Source: an uncultured Bacteroides sp. (GTDB taxonomy: Bacteria; Bacteroidota; Bacteroidia; Bacteroidales; Bacteroidaceae). Taken from it: a stretch of 46,022 bases of DNA. A program made the position numbers and the translations under genes. The stretch lies in the NCBI GenBank assembly GCA_905197435.1, contig CAJJYX010000004.1, positions 1 to 46,022 on the forward strand, read 5' to 3'. The first letter of the stretch is position 1. Every line of letters starts with the position of its first letter. This document shows, piece after piece, positions 34,139 to 43,408 of this stretch. The notes beneath the pieces were generated by a model. It was not told the origin of the DNA and did no database searches. It saw only the letters and a program-made list of their open reading frames with translations.

Positions 34139-36865
34139 ATGAAAAACTACACATCGCTCAAATTAGCCGTTATTTCCTTATTTCTGTACTTCGGGAATAA
34201 TCCACTCGGGGCAGCTCCCGGGAAAAAATACGCGCTTTCCTCTCCTGATGGGAAGTTGAAGGTGGAAGTCACCGCCGGAGACAAACTGTCTTATCAGGTG
34301 ATGCACGAGAACGATACGCTCCTCTCTCACTCTGACATAGGATTAGTTCTGGCAGACGGAACCACAATAGGAAACAATCCTCAGGTAACAGGCATTAAAA
34401 GGAGAAATATACGGGATAATACAAAGTCTCCTTTTTATCGCTTCAAGGAGTTCATAACTACATGCAATGAACTCAATCTGAAGCTGAAAGGTGATTTCGG
34501 CATTACCTTCCGCGTCTATAACGAAGGAGTGGCTTATCGTTTTTACACAACGCAAAAGACAGAGGTAATCATCAAAGATGAGATGGCAGAATTCAACTTC
34601 AACCAAGATTGCACAGCCTATCTTCCTTATACGACCAATGATAAGAAGCCGATGGCAATGGCTTTCCAGAATGTGTACGACATTACCCCACTATCGAAGG
34701 CACAGCCGAAACCGGCTTTCCTGCCTGTGACTGTGGACTGTGGCAAAGCTAAGCTGACGATATTGGAGTCTGACCTTGAGTCTTACCCGGGTATGTTTGT
34801 ACAATCACAAGGTGAAAAATACAGTTTGAAAGGAGTATTTGCCCGCTATCCTGCCAAGACAGACTTCTATCCCTGGCGCAGGCAGGAGTATGTGACAGAG
34901 ACAACCGATTTTATAGCCCGCAGCAAAGGCGCCCGCCCTTATCCCTGGCGCGTGTTGGCCGTGACAGAAAAAGATACGGATATGCCGGTCAACAACCTGG
35001 TTTATGCATTGGCATCCCCCAACCGCATAGGTGACACTTCATGGATAAAAACCGGGAAAGTGGCCTGGGACTGGTGGAATGACTGGAACTTGAAAGGCGT
35101 CCCTTTCAAGGCAGGCATCAATATGGATACCTACAAATATTATATCGATTTCGCCGGTCGCAACGGCATCGAGTTTATTGTGCTCGATGAAGGCTGGTAC
35201 GCCCCCAAAAGCGGTGATATGCTGACCGTCGTTCCCGAGCTGGGCCTTCCGGAATTGATTGCTTACGGAAGGAAGCAAGGAGTGGAAATCATACTTTGGA
35301 CGGTATTCAACGTACTCGACAACCAACTGGAAGCAGCCTGCAAGAAGTATTCCGATATGGGTATCAAAGGATTCAAAGTCGATTTTCTCGACCGTGACGA
35401 CCAGACGGCCGTTGAAATGGTATACCGCATTGCCGAAGCCACAGCCAGGCATAAACTGACACTCGACCTGCACGGCATCTATAAACCGACAGGCATCAAC
35501 CGCACTTATCCGAATATCATCAACTTCGAAAGTCTGTTCGGCATGGAAGAAGTGAAATGGACGGATATCAAAAACAACATGCCACTTTACGATGTGACCT
35601 TCCCTTATATCCGTATGATGGCAGGACCGGTAGATTATACTCCGGGGGCCATGCGCAATGCAACGAAATCCGACTGGCATGCCATTTATTATACCCCCAT
35701 GAGCATGGGAACACGCTGCCACCAACTGGCTGCCTATATTGTACATGACTCCCCTCTCACCATGCTATGTGACGCGCCAACGAATTATCTGAATGAGCAG
35801 GAATGTGTGGATTTCATGACTTCCATCCCTATGGAAACAGACTCTACCTTTATCGCCGCAGGCAAATTAGGAGAATACATCGTGACTGTCCGTAAGAAAG
35901 ACATCAACTGGTATATCGGCGGAATGACAAACTGGGATGAACGGGATATAGAAATTGACTTCTCTTTCCTGCCGGCAGGTGCCCGTTATACCGCCACATT
36001 ATTCACCGACGGCATCAATGCCGGCAAACAGGCAGAAGATTACCGCACGGAAACGCTGACCATAGACAAAGACAGCCGGATAAAACTGCATTTGGCTTCT
36101 GGTGGCGGATTTGCGATGAAGCTCGAAGCCTGCCCGGTACGTGGAACTGTGACAACAATCCCCGAAAATAAGAATATTCCTTCTTTCTATAAGAAGTACA
36201 TTGATACGGAAGGTTTGTATGTTACTTCATCCGGGCGAGTGAGTGACGAGGCTTTGTTGAAGGCCTGCGATATTATCAGCCTGATGCTTGCCAAACGTCC
36301 TGATGTGAAAGCACATATGGTGAAGAAAGGTTGCCACGTGATGGTAATAGGAAAAGATGAAGCAACTTGCGACTTGCCGGAGTTTGCCCATATCTGCAAT
36401 TCTCCCGATAGCATTGCTTACTGGAACTGGCGTGCCCGTGGTTTCGGAGGTGCACCGGAAGATGAATTCTCTGCCAGTTGCGGAGAAGAGAACCTGTTGG
36501 GATTGCCTCAGGATAAATATACGGGTGAGAACATTCTGATTCATGAATTTGCACACTTGATACACCTGGTGGGGATAGCCGGCATAGAACCTGATTTCAA
36601 TGACCGGCTGGATGCTTTATGGAAAAGTGCAGGAGAAAAAGGATTATGGGCAGATACTTATGCCCTAAGCAACAAAGAAGAGTATTTTGCCGAGTGTGTG
36701 CAATCTTTCTTTAACTGCAACCGTTATGCCGAACCTGCCAACGGAGTGCACAATTCCATGAACCGCCGCGTGAAACTGAAAGCATACGATCCGGATATGT
36801 ATAAGTTACTGAGAGAATACTTTTATGAGATAGAAATACCGGTTAATAATAAAATACATAAATGA
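34139..36865 (+). CDS. GH97 retaining alpha-galactosidase-like enzyme fused to a C-terminal zincin domain
   Basis: The 908-residue protein has a signal peptide (MKNYTSLKLAVISLFLYFG). Residues ~25-680 are GH97: an N-terminal beta-sandwich, a TIM barrel with AWDWWNDWN, FIVLDEGWY and FKVDFLDRDDQ, and a C-terminal beta domain. D415 and E470 fall at the positions I recall for nucleophile and acid/base of the retaining GH97 alpha-galactosidase BT1871; inverting SusB-type enzymes lack that Asp. Residues ~690-908 are a separate zinc-peptidase-like domain: SCGEENLLG, ILIHEFAHLIH (HEFAH 802-806) and EEYFAECVQSF (847-857). A typical GH97 ends near residue 680, so this is a fusion. Met 34139 is chosen for the signal peptide. 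The stop overlaps the GH43 start by 4 nt (ATGA). Confidence 0.88.
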   Translation: MKNYTSLKLAVISLFLYFGNNPLGAAPGKKYALSSPDGKLKVEVTAGDKLSYQVMHENDTLLSHSDIGLVLADGTTIGNNPQVTGIKRRNIRDNTKSPFYRFKEFITTCNELNLKLKGDFGITFRVYNEGVAYRFYTTQKTEVIIKDEMAEFNFNQDCTAYLPYTTNDKKPMAMAFQNVYDITPLSKAQPKPAFLPVTVDCGKAKLTILESDLESYPGMFVQSQGEKYSLKGVFARYPAKTDFYPWRRQEYVTETTDFIARSKGARPYPWRVLAVTEKDTDMPVNNLVYALASPNRIGDTSWIKTGKVAWDWWNDWNLKGVPFKAGINMDTYKYYIDFAGRNGIEFIVLDEGWYAPKSGDMLTVVPELGLPELIAYGRKQGVEIILWTVFNVLDNQLEAACKKYSDMGIKGFKVDFLDRDDQTAVEMVYRIAEATARHKLTLDLHGIYKPTGINRTYPNIINFESLFGMEEVKWTDIKNNMPLYDVTFPYIRMMAGPVDYTPGAMRNATKSDWHAIYYTPMSMGTRCHQLAAYIVHDSPLTMLCDAPTNYLNEQECVDFMTSIPMETDSTFIAAGKLGEYIVTVRKKDINWYIGGMTNWDERDIEIDFSFLPAGARYTATLFTDGINAGKQAEDYRTETLTIDKDSRIKLHLASGGGFAMKLEACPVRGTVTTIPENKNIPSFYKKYIDTEGLYVTSSGRVSDEALLKACDIISLMLAKRPDVKAHMVKKGCHVMVIGKDEATCDLPEFAHICNSPDSIAYWNWRARGFGGAPEDEFSASCGEENLLGLPQDKYTGENILIHEFAHLIHLVGIAGIEPDFNDRLDALWKSAGEKGLWADTYALSNKEEYFAECVQSFFNCNRYAEPANGVHNSMNRRVKLKAYDPDMYKLLREYFYEIEIPVNNKIHK

Positions 36866-39264
36866 ATAGAATCATCCTTTCAATCACTTTCCTTTTAACA
36901 GGAACAGTTTTTGCCTTTGCACAGAACGATTTCAATACTCCGGGCACAGGTAATCCCGTCATCCCCGGATACTTTGCCGACCCTACTGTAAAGAAGTTCG
37001 GTGACACTTATTATATGTATGCCACGACTGACGGCAGCGGTGCCGGCTTCGGCCCTGCACAGGTGTGGACAAGCAAAGATTTTATAAACTGGCCCCTGAT
37101 CCCCATGAATTGGCCCGACAGCCACTGGATATGGGCACCCGACGTGGTACAGCACATCGACGGCAAGTATTACTACTTCTATTGCCAGCCCTGCATCATC
37201 CACTGCGGTGTAGGAGAAACCCCGCGCGGCCCGTGGAAGAACATCTTGGGAGAAAGCGAAGCCGTCCTCATCCCTGACCGTTTTGTAACAAATGCCATCA
37301 CACTGGACGGACAGACTTTTGTAGATGATGACGGCTCGGTATATATGTACTGGGGCACTTGGGGGATATACAAAGGCTTCGGCTGCGGTGCCGGGAAACT
37401 GGCGCCCGACTTGAAAAGTTTCACCGAAACCCGTCTTATCCCCAATACCGAAGCTACGGATTTCTTCGAAGCTCCCTTCGTCATCAAGCGGAACGGGACT
37501 TACTACTTCATGTATTCTTCCGGTTCCTGCCACGACCATACATACCGTGTACAGTATGCCACTGCGGACCATCCTTTAGGCCCTTATAAATATGGCAGTT
37601 GCATCCTCGAAACCAACACCGACGGTACCATTCACGGTCCCGGGCACCACAGCATCCTGCAAGAGGGTGAAAACTATTATATCGTCTACCACCGTCACGA
37701 CAATCCACACTCCAACCGTGGCTTCCACCGCCAACTTTGCATCGACCGTATGGAGTTTGCCGAAGACGGGAGCATCCGGAAGATTACTCCTACCCATGAC
37801 GGTGTAGGTGCACTGGCTCCCCCTGTAGTCAAGTCAACCAACCTGGCTTTTGGCAAGGGCGTTCGCGCCTCTTCTTTTTACGACAATAATTTCCGCCCCG
37901 AATATGCCGTAGATGACAACAACGGAACCTTGTGGCGTCCGCGCGGCATGGAACAGGAATGGATTGAAATAGACCTGGAACGTACCCGGCCGATACAGAC
38001 CATCTGGACACAATTTGAATACGGTACGCAGTTCTACCAGTATCTGATCGAGACTTCCATCGATGGAAAACGCTGGAATATCTTTGCCGATAAACGGAAC
38101 AACCATCTGGCCGGCAGTCCGATGGTGGACTTCGGAAAAGCCAAAGCCCGCTATGTCCGCCTCACCTATACCGGCGGACAGAAGAATGGATTCGGTGGTG
38201 CCATCTGGAACATCAAAGTATTCTCCGGCATTGAAGAATCAGCCCCGCAACAATGGCTCGGACTGGCTGCCGCCGACTGGGACGGCCGCGAGTGGAAAAA
38301 CAACGAAGGAATGCTGGGAGGTGCTTTCACTCTCAAAGAAGGCACAGCCCGTGCCGGACGCATGGACGGACGCGATGCTTTGATTCTTGAACCGGGCACG
38401 ACGTTGGAATTTCGGCATCCGCTGATTTCCCCTTCCAAAGAGCATACAATCAGTGGGTCAGTTTATAGATCAGGCAGGTGGCAAAGCTATGAAGCGGAGT
38501 CTGCCCTTTCATCGGGTGTGATTTCGCTTCAAAGCGGAGCCGAACCTTTGATAATCACGAACCTCCGCTATTATAATTGGAAACAGGAACCTGCCGAACA
38601 GGCCTATGATGCTACTACAGATATTGTCCGCCTGCCGGCAGCCGACCGGCAAAAGCGTGGTTTGGTAGTGAGCATTACTGCCGAGGACTTTGCTGCCGGT
38701 GACACCGTACATTACTTCTCCAATCATGGGGTGGACGGATACTTTGAAGCTCAGAAAGCGCCTTCCGTCATCCGGGAAGTGCAAGGCAGGAAAAGTTTCC
38801 ACTTCGAGGGACAACAGGTATTCCGTTCCAGTTTCTCCCTACCTGCAACCTTGCTGGACAATGCTCCCTATACTTTGGAGGCCTGGGTATTGAACGACTC
38901 CATCGCAGAAAACGAATGTGTAGCCGATTTCACGACGTCACATGACGAAATGGAAAAGATTATGCTGGTAAGCGGAACAGAACCGCGCTGCGGGGTTATC
39001 AATCACTACGGTTGGTATGAGGATGCCGGCTATAAGGATATGAAAACGCTGGAAGGCAAATGGCAACACATCTATATCTGTTTTGACGGTCGGATGGAGC
39101 AGGTATATATAAATGGGCAACTAATCAGCGAAAAAGATATCCAATTACTGATAAAACCGTCACAGCACGTAACTCTGGGGGAGAATGCAGAACGTAACTG
39201 GCCGTTTACCGGCAATCTGCATTCGCTGAAGCTTTGGGACGAATATATTCCGATAAGAAAATAA
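36862..39264 (+). CDS. GH43 arabinofuranosidase-like enzyme with F5/8-type and LamG-type domains
   Basis: The 800-residue protein has a signal peptide ending AFAQ. The five-bladed propeller carries the GH43 triad: base D40 (YFADPTV), D149 (NAITLDGQTFVDDDG) and acid E203 (DFFEAPFVI). HSNRGFHRQLCIDRM ends the catalytic part. Residues ~330-455 form an F5/8-type (CBM32-like) domain (DDNNGTLWRP, IWNIKVFSG). A third region, and a LamG/concanavalin-like domain at ~640-790 (NAPYTLEAWVLND, WQHIYICFDG, VYINGQLIS), follow. GH43 covers alpha-L-arabinofuranosidases, beta-xylosidases and galactan enzymes; beside two GH127 genes the first is the best guess. It is translationally coupled to the GH97 gene. 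Confidence 0.88.
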   Translation: MNRIILSITFLLTGTVFAFAQNDFNTPGTGNPVIPGYFADPTVKKFGDTYYMYATTDGSGAGFGPAQVWTSKDFINWPLIPMNWPDSHWIWAPDVVQHIDGKYYYFYCQPCIIHCGVGETPRGPWKNILGESEAVLIPDRFVTNAITLDGQTFVDDDGSVYMYWGTWGIYKGFGCGAGKLAPDLKSFTETRLIPNTEATDFFEAPFVIKRNGTYYFMYSSGSCHDHTYRVQYATADHPLGPYKYGSCILETNTDGTIHGPGHHSILQEGENYYIVYHRHDNPHSNRGFHRQLCIDRMEFAEDGSIRKITPTHDGVGALAPPVVKSTNLAFGKGVRASSFYDNNFRPEYAVDDNNGTLWRPRGMEQEWIEIDLERTRPIQTIWTQFEYGTQFYQYLIETSIDGKRWNIFADKRNNHLAGSPMVDFGKAKARYVRLTYTGGQKNGFGGAIWNIKVFSGIEESAPQQWLGLAAADWDGREWKNNEGMLGGAFTLKEGTARAGRMDGRDALILEPGTTLEFRHPLISPSKEHTISGSVYRSGRWQSYEAESALSSGVISLQSGAEPLIITNLRYYNWKQEPAEQAYDATTDIVRLPAADRQKRGLVVSITAEDFAAGDTVHYFSNHGVDGYFEAQKAPSVIREVQGRKSFHFEGQQVFRSSFSLPATLLDNAPYTLEAWVLNDSIAENECVADFTTSHDEMEKIMLVSGTEPRCGVINHYGWYEDAGYKDMKTLEGKWQHIYICFDGRMEQVYINGQLISEKDIQLLIKPSQHVTLGENAERNWPFTGNLHSLKLWDEYIPIRK

Positions 39265-39276
39265 CACCAAAATAGA

Positions 39277-41691
39277 ATGATAACCATGAAGAAACTTTTA
39301 GTAAGCACACTGATGCTTGCCACTGCGATAGGCAGTCAGGCACAGGTGAAAAACCAGTTGCACGGATACCCCATTGAACCTGTGCCCTTCACTTCGGTGA
39401 AAGTAACCGACTCCTTTTGGGGGCAACGACTCAATGCGAGCCGTGAGGTAACCATCCCTCTGGCTTTCAGCAAATGCGAGGAAACAGGAAGATATCAGAA
39501 CTTCGTCAACGCAGCGCATCCCGGCGATACGATAACAGTCGGCGGACTGGCTTTTGATGATACGGATGTCTATAAGACCATTGAAGGTGCCAGTTACCTG
39601 CTGCAAACTTATCCGGACAAGAAACTGGCTAAGTACATCGACAGTGTGCTGGTGATTGTAGCTGCCGCGCAAGAACCGGACGGGTACCTCTACACCAGCC
39701 GCACCATGAATCCAAAGCATCCGCACGAATGGGCAGGAAGCAAACGCTGGGAAAAAGTAGAAGACCTGAGCCACGAATTCTATAATCTGGGGCACATGGT
39801 GGAAGGTGCGATTGCACATTACCAGGCAACCGGGAAAAAGAACTTCCTTGATATCGCCATCAGGTACGCCGATTGCGTATGCCGTGAGATAGGTACAGGC
39901 GAAGGACAGCAAATCCGGGTGCCCGGACATCAGATTGCAGAAATGGCACTGGCCAAGCTATACCTGGTCACCGGCCGGCAGAAATACCTCGACCAAGCCA
40001 AATTCTTCCTCGACCAACGCGGATACACCAGTCGCACGGACGAATACAGCCAAGCGCACAAGCCGGTTGTCCAGCAAGATGAAGCGGTGGGACATGCCGT
40101 TCGTGCCGCTTACATGTATGCAGGAATGGCCGATGTGGCAGCCCTCACCGGAGATACCGCCTACATTCATGCCATCGACCGCATCTGGGATAATATCGTC
40201 GGCAAGAAGTATTACATCACCGGAGGCATCGGAGCCACGGCTGCCGGAGAGGCTTTCGGCAAAAACTACGAGTTGCCCAATATGTCAGCTTATTGCGAGA
40301 CGTGCGCAGCTATCGGTAACGTATATGTCAACTATCGTCTTTTCCTGTTGCATGGCGAATCAAAGTATTATGATGTATTGGAACGTACCTTATACAACGG
40401 GCTAATCTCGGGCGTATCACTGGACGGCGGCGGTTTCTTCTATCCGAATCCATTACAGAGCATGGGGCAACATCAACGCCAGCCCTGGTTCGGTTGCGCT
40501 TGCTGCCCCTCTAATATCTGCCGTTTCATTCCGTCATTGCCGGGATATATCTATGCGGTGAAAGACAAAGATGTCTATATCAACCTCTTTATGTCCAATA
40601 CTTCGGACCTGAATGTAGGTGGCAAGGCAGTGTCCATCGAACAAACCACCGGGTATCCCTGGAACGGAGACATCGCCATCAACGTCAAGAAGAACAATGC
40701 CGGGCAGTTCACCATGAAAGTACGTATCCCGGGATGGGTGCAGGGGCAGGTAGTTCCCAGCGACCTTTACGCTTACAGTGACGGCAAACGTCTGAAGTAC
40801 ACAGTAGCCGTGAACGGAGAAACCGTACAAAGCGAACTGAAGGACGGCTACTTCTGCATCGACCGCCGCTGGAAGAAGGGCGACAAAGTAGAAGTACACC
40901 TCGACATGGAACCGCGCACCGTGAAAGCGAACGGCAAAGTGGAAGCCGACCGCGGACGTGTAGCCGTAGAGCGTGGACCGCTTGTATATTGTGCCGAATT
41001 CCCGGACAATGATTTCGATGTACTGGGAGCCTTGATGAACCAGCAGCCCCAATTTGAAGTCATAGACCGGCCCGATATGCTGTATGGCATCAAGCAACTG
41101 AAGACCGACGCGCAAGTATTGAACTTCGACAAGCAAGGCCGCCTGAATACCAAAGACGTGAAACTGACCCTGATTCCATACTATGCATGGGCACACCGCG
41201 GTTCAGGCAACATGGCCGTGTGGATTCCACAAGACTTGAGTGCCTCACGCCCCACCATGCCCGCTACGTTGGCCTCCGAAAGTAAGATAGAGGCTTCGCA
41301 CCGGGCAGGTTCACTCTCCTCCATCTGCGACCGTCTGGTGCCGAAAGACGAGAACGACCGCTCGATTCCCTACTACCACTGGTGGCCGAAGCAAGGGACT
41401 ACGGAATGGATATCTTATGAGTTCCCGACAGAGGCAACCGTTTCAAGTGCCACGGTATATTGGTTTGACGATGCTCCCTGGGGCGGATGCCGTGTGCCGA
41501 AAAGCTGGAAGATATACTACAAGGATGCACAAGGTGGGTGGCAACCCGTCAACGGCACCGACAAATACGGCGTTGCCAAAGGAACGGGCAACACAGTGAA
41601 CTTTGACCCTGTGAAGACCAAGGCCGTTAAACTGGAAATCACACTGCCGGACAAACATGCGGCAGGTGTCTACGAATGGGAAGTTAAATAA
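39277..41691 (+). CDS. GH127 beta-L-arabinofuranosidase-like enzyme, second copy
   Basis: The 804-residue protein has a signal peptide (MKKLLVSTLMLATAIGSQAQ; Met at 39286 is an equally good start). The zinc site is complete: YCETCAAIG gives E341 and C343, FGCACCPSN gives C409 and C410. Other shared landmarks are DDTDVYKTIEGASY, LGHMVEGAIAHY and ITGGIGAT. The C-terminal ~170 residues (VSSATVYWFDDAPWGG, VPKSWKIYYKDA) repeat the F5/8-like module of the first GH127. The two proteins are diverged throughout and differ in address: this one is soluble, the other a lipoprotein. It ends the GH97-GH43-GH127 operon. Beta-L-arabinofuranosidase is likely, other GH127 activities are possible. Confidence 0.88.
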   Translation: MITMKKLLVSTLMLATAIGSQAQVKNQLHGYPIEPVPFTSVKVTDSFWGQRLNASREVTIPLAFSKCEETGRYQNFVNAAHPGDTITVGGLAFDDTDVYKTIEGASYLLQTYPDKKLAKYIDSVLVIVAAAQEPDGYLYTSRTMNPKHPHEWAGSKRWEKVEDLSHEFYNLGHMVEGAIAHYQATGKKNFLDIAIRYADCVCREIGTGEGQQIRVPGHQIAEMALAKLYLVTGRQKYLDQAKFFLDQRGYTSRTDEYSQAHKPVVQQDEAVGHAVRAAYMYAGMADVAALTGDTAYIHAIDRIWDNIVGKKYYITGGIGATAAGEAFGKNYELPNMSAYCETCAAIGNVYVNYRLFLLHGESKYYDVLERTLYNGLISGVSLDGGGFFYPNPLQSMGQHQRQPWFGCACCPSNICRFIPSLPGYIYAVKDKDVYINLFMSNTSDLNVGGKAVSIEQTTGYPWNGDIAINVKKNNAGQFTMKVRIPGWVQGQVVPSDLYAYSDGKRLKYTVAVNGETVQSELKDGYFCIDRRWKKGDKVEVHLDMEPRTVKANGKVEADRGRVAVERGPLVYCAEFPDNDFDVLGALMNQQPQFEVIDRPDMLYGIKQLKTDAQVLNFDKQGRLNTKDVKLTLIPYYAWAHRGSGNMAVWIPQDLSASRPTMPATLASESKIEASHRAGSLSSICDRLVPKDENDRSIPYYHWWPKQGTTEWISYEFPTEATVSSATVYWFDDAPWGGCRVPKSWKIYYKDAQGGWQPVNGTDKYGVAKGTGNTVNFDPVKTKAVKLEITLPDKHAAGVYEWEVK

Positions 41692-42005
41692 GGCACAGCC
41701 GAAGAGGCCACCCGACAGATAAAATATCGAGAGAGGGTGTGCCGAAGCTAAAATTCACTATCATGTTGTTCTGTCAGAGTTTTGACATTCATTTATGCGG
41801 CATTCATCCAGTACGAAAGCCAAAGCCAGATACCCGTCTTCATTTCCCATCACACATAAGACGGGTTATCGCTTTGCCATACACAACTGCCGACTTAAAT
41901 TTTGAATAAAAGGTATTTCTTCAGCTCCTGATAATTGGCAGCTCCACCAGCATTTAATAATATACAGCAGTAATGAATATCCGGATTAAATTTTGAAGTT
42001 CGAAA
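41692..42005. other. Non-coding stretch between PUL2 and the HD gene
   Basis: No convincing gene is seen. GGCACA (from 41694) and TGTGCC (near 41739) could form a weak, long-loop hairpin ending the GH127 transcript. The remainder is AT-rich, unstructured sequence leading to the HD gene promoter, and marks the right edge of the accessory region. Confidence 0.5.
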
Positions 42006-42038
42006 TTTGATTCGGATATTTGCACGTCAGTACACTTG
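42006..42038 (+). promoter_or_regulatory. Promoter for the HD-lpxD-lpxC/fabZ-lpxA run
   Basis: TTTG (42006-42009) and TACACTTG (42031-42038) are 21 nt apart and match the Bacteroides -33/-7 layout, with one mismatch in the -7 box. The HD gene starts 56 nt downstream. Confidence 0.5.
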
Positions 42039-42094
42039 TCAGAAACCTTACTGATCGCTAAATATCCGCCTCATGAACCAAGACGATACTATAT

Positions 42095-43324
42095 ATGTCC
42101 TACGAACGTAAAATAATAAACGACCCCGTTTTCGGGTTCATCAACATACCCAAAGGATTACTGTACGATGTTGTACGGCATCCTCTTTTACAGCGTTTAA
42201 ACCGTATCAGGCAATTGGGTTTATCCTCCGTTGTCTATCCGGGCGCACAGCACACACGGTTCCAGCATTCGCTGGGCGCATTCTATCTGATGAGCGAGGC
42301 TATCCAGCAGCTGGCCACCAAAGGAAACTTTATCTTCGACAGTGAAGCCGAAGCCGTAGAGGCGGCCATTCTGATGCACGACATCGGTCACGGTCCTTTC
42401 TCCCATGTACTGGAAAATACCATTGTACGCGGTGTTTCGCACGAAGATATTTCCCTGATGCTGATGGAGCGCATCAACAAGGAAATGAACGGGCAACTGA
42501 CACTAGCCATCCAAATCTTCAAGGACGAATATCCCAAACGCTTCCTGCATCAACTGGTAAGCGGGCAATTGGATATGGACCGCCTGGACTATCTCCGCCG
42601 CGACAGTTTCTATACCGGAGTCACAGAAGGCAATATCGGTTCCGCCCGTATCATCAAGATGCTGGATGTAAAAGATGACCACCTGGTCGTAGAGGCCAAA
42701 GGCATCTATTCCATCGAAAACTTTCTCACTGCCCGCCGTCTGATGTACTGGCAGGTCTATTTGCACAAAACATCCGTTGCTTATGAGAAAATGCTGATCA
42801 GCACCTTGCTCCGTGCCAAGGAACTGGCAAGCCATGGCATAGATCTGTTTGCCTCACCGGCATTGAAATTCTTCCTATACAACGACATCAGCCGCGAAGC
42901 ATTCTATAATAATCCCGAGTGTTTGGAGAATTTCATCCAACTGGATGATAATGACATCTGGACTGCCCTCAAGGTCTGGAGCCATCATCCGGATAAGGTA
43001 TTGTCCACGCTAAGTGCCGGCATGATTAACAGAAATATCTTCAAAGTCGAGATTTCCACCGAACCTATTAGCGAGGAACGGAAAAAAGAACTAACTTTGC
43101 AAATCAGTAAACAACTGGACATTCCTCTCTCCGAAGCGAGATATTTCATCTCTACCCCCAGCATCGAGAAGAACATGTATGACGAGGCAGATGACAGTAT
43201 TGACATACTCTACAACGACGGCAGCATCAAGAATATTGCCGAAGCATCGGATATGCTCAATATCTCCCTGCTGTCCAAGAAGGTAAAAAAGTACTACTTA
43301 TGCTACCAACGTTTGCATAGATAG
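42095..43324 (+). CDS. HD superfamily phosphohydrolase (dNTPase/SAMHD1-like)
   Basis: The 409-residue cytoplasmic protein shows the H...HD...D metal site: HTRFQHSLGAF (H58), MHDIGHGPFSH (H95, D96) and GQLDMDRLDYLRRD for the last Asp. This is the YdhJ/SAMHD1-like branch of HD proteins, which hydrolyse phosphate esters such as dNTPs; the true substrate of the Bacteroidales member is not known to me. It is typically encoded directly before lpxD in this order, so it marks the return to core genome after the accessory region. Start ATG 42095 gives the family's MSYERKIINDPVFGFI-type N-terminus. Confidence 0.9.
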   Translation: MSYERKIINDPVFGFINIPKGLLYDVVRHPLLQRLNRIRQLGLSSVVYPGAQHTRFQHSLGAFYLMSEAIQQLATKGNFIFDSEAEAVEAAILMHDIGHGPFSHVLENTIVRGVSHEDISLMLMERINKEMNGQLTLAIQIFKDEYPKRFLHQLVSGQLDMDRLDYLRRDSFYTGVTEGNIGSARIIKMLDVKDDHLVVEAKGIYSIENFLTARRLMYWQVYLHKTSVAYEKMLISTLLRAKELASHGIDLFASPALKFFLYNDISREAFYNNPECLENFIQLDDNDIWTALKVWSHHPDKVLSTLSAGMINRNIFKVEISTEPISEERKKELTLQISKQLDIPLSEARYFISTPSIEKNMYDEADDSIDILYNDGSIKNIAEASDMLNISLLSKKVKKYYLCYQRLHR

Positions 43325-43408
43325 GTATAAAATATTCACCTCAGGACAAGGATATATAAAAAAAAAGTCCGTTATTTGCGTTTTGAAACCATCTAACAAG
43401 AATAAGAC

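Noticed and set aside
35039..35746. 235-codon minus-strand frame opposite GH97
   Set aside because: Antisense shadow; the plus strand carries the catalytic residues of GH97.
4991..42094. Integrative or conjugative element
   Set aside because: No integrase, relaxase, transposase, tRNA site or terminal repeats were found at either border.
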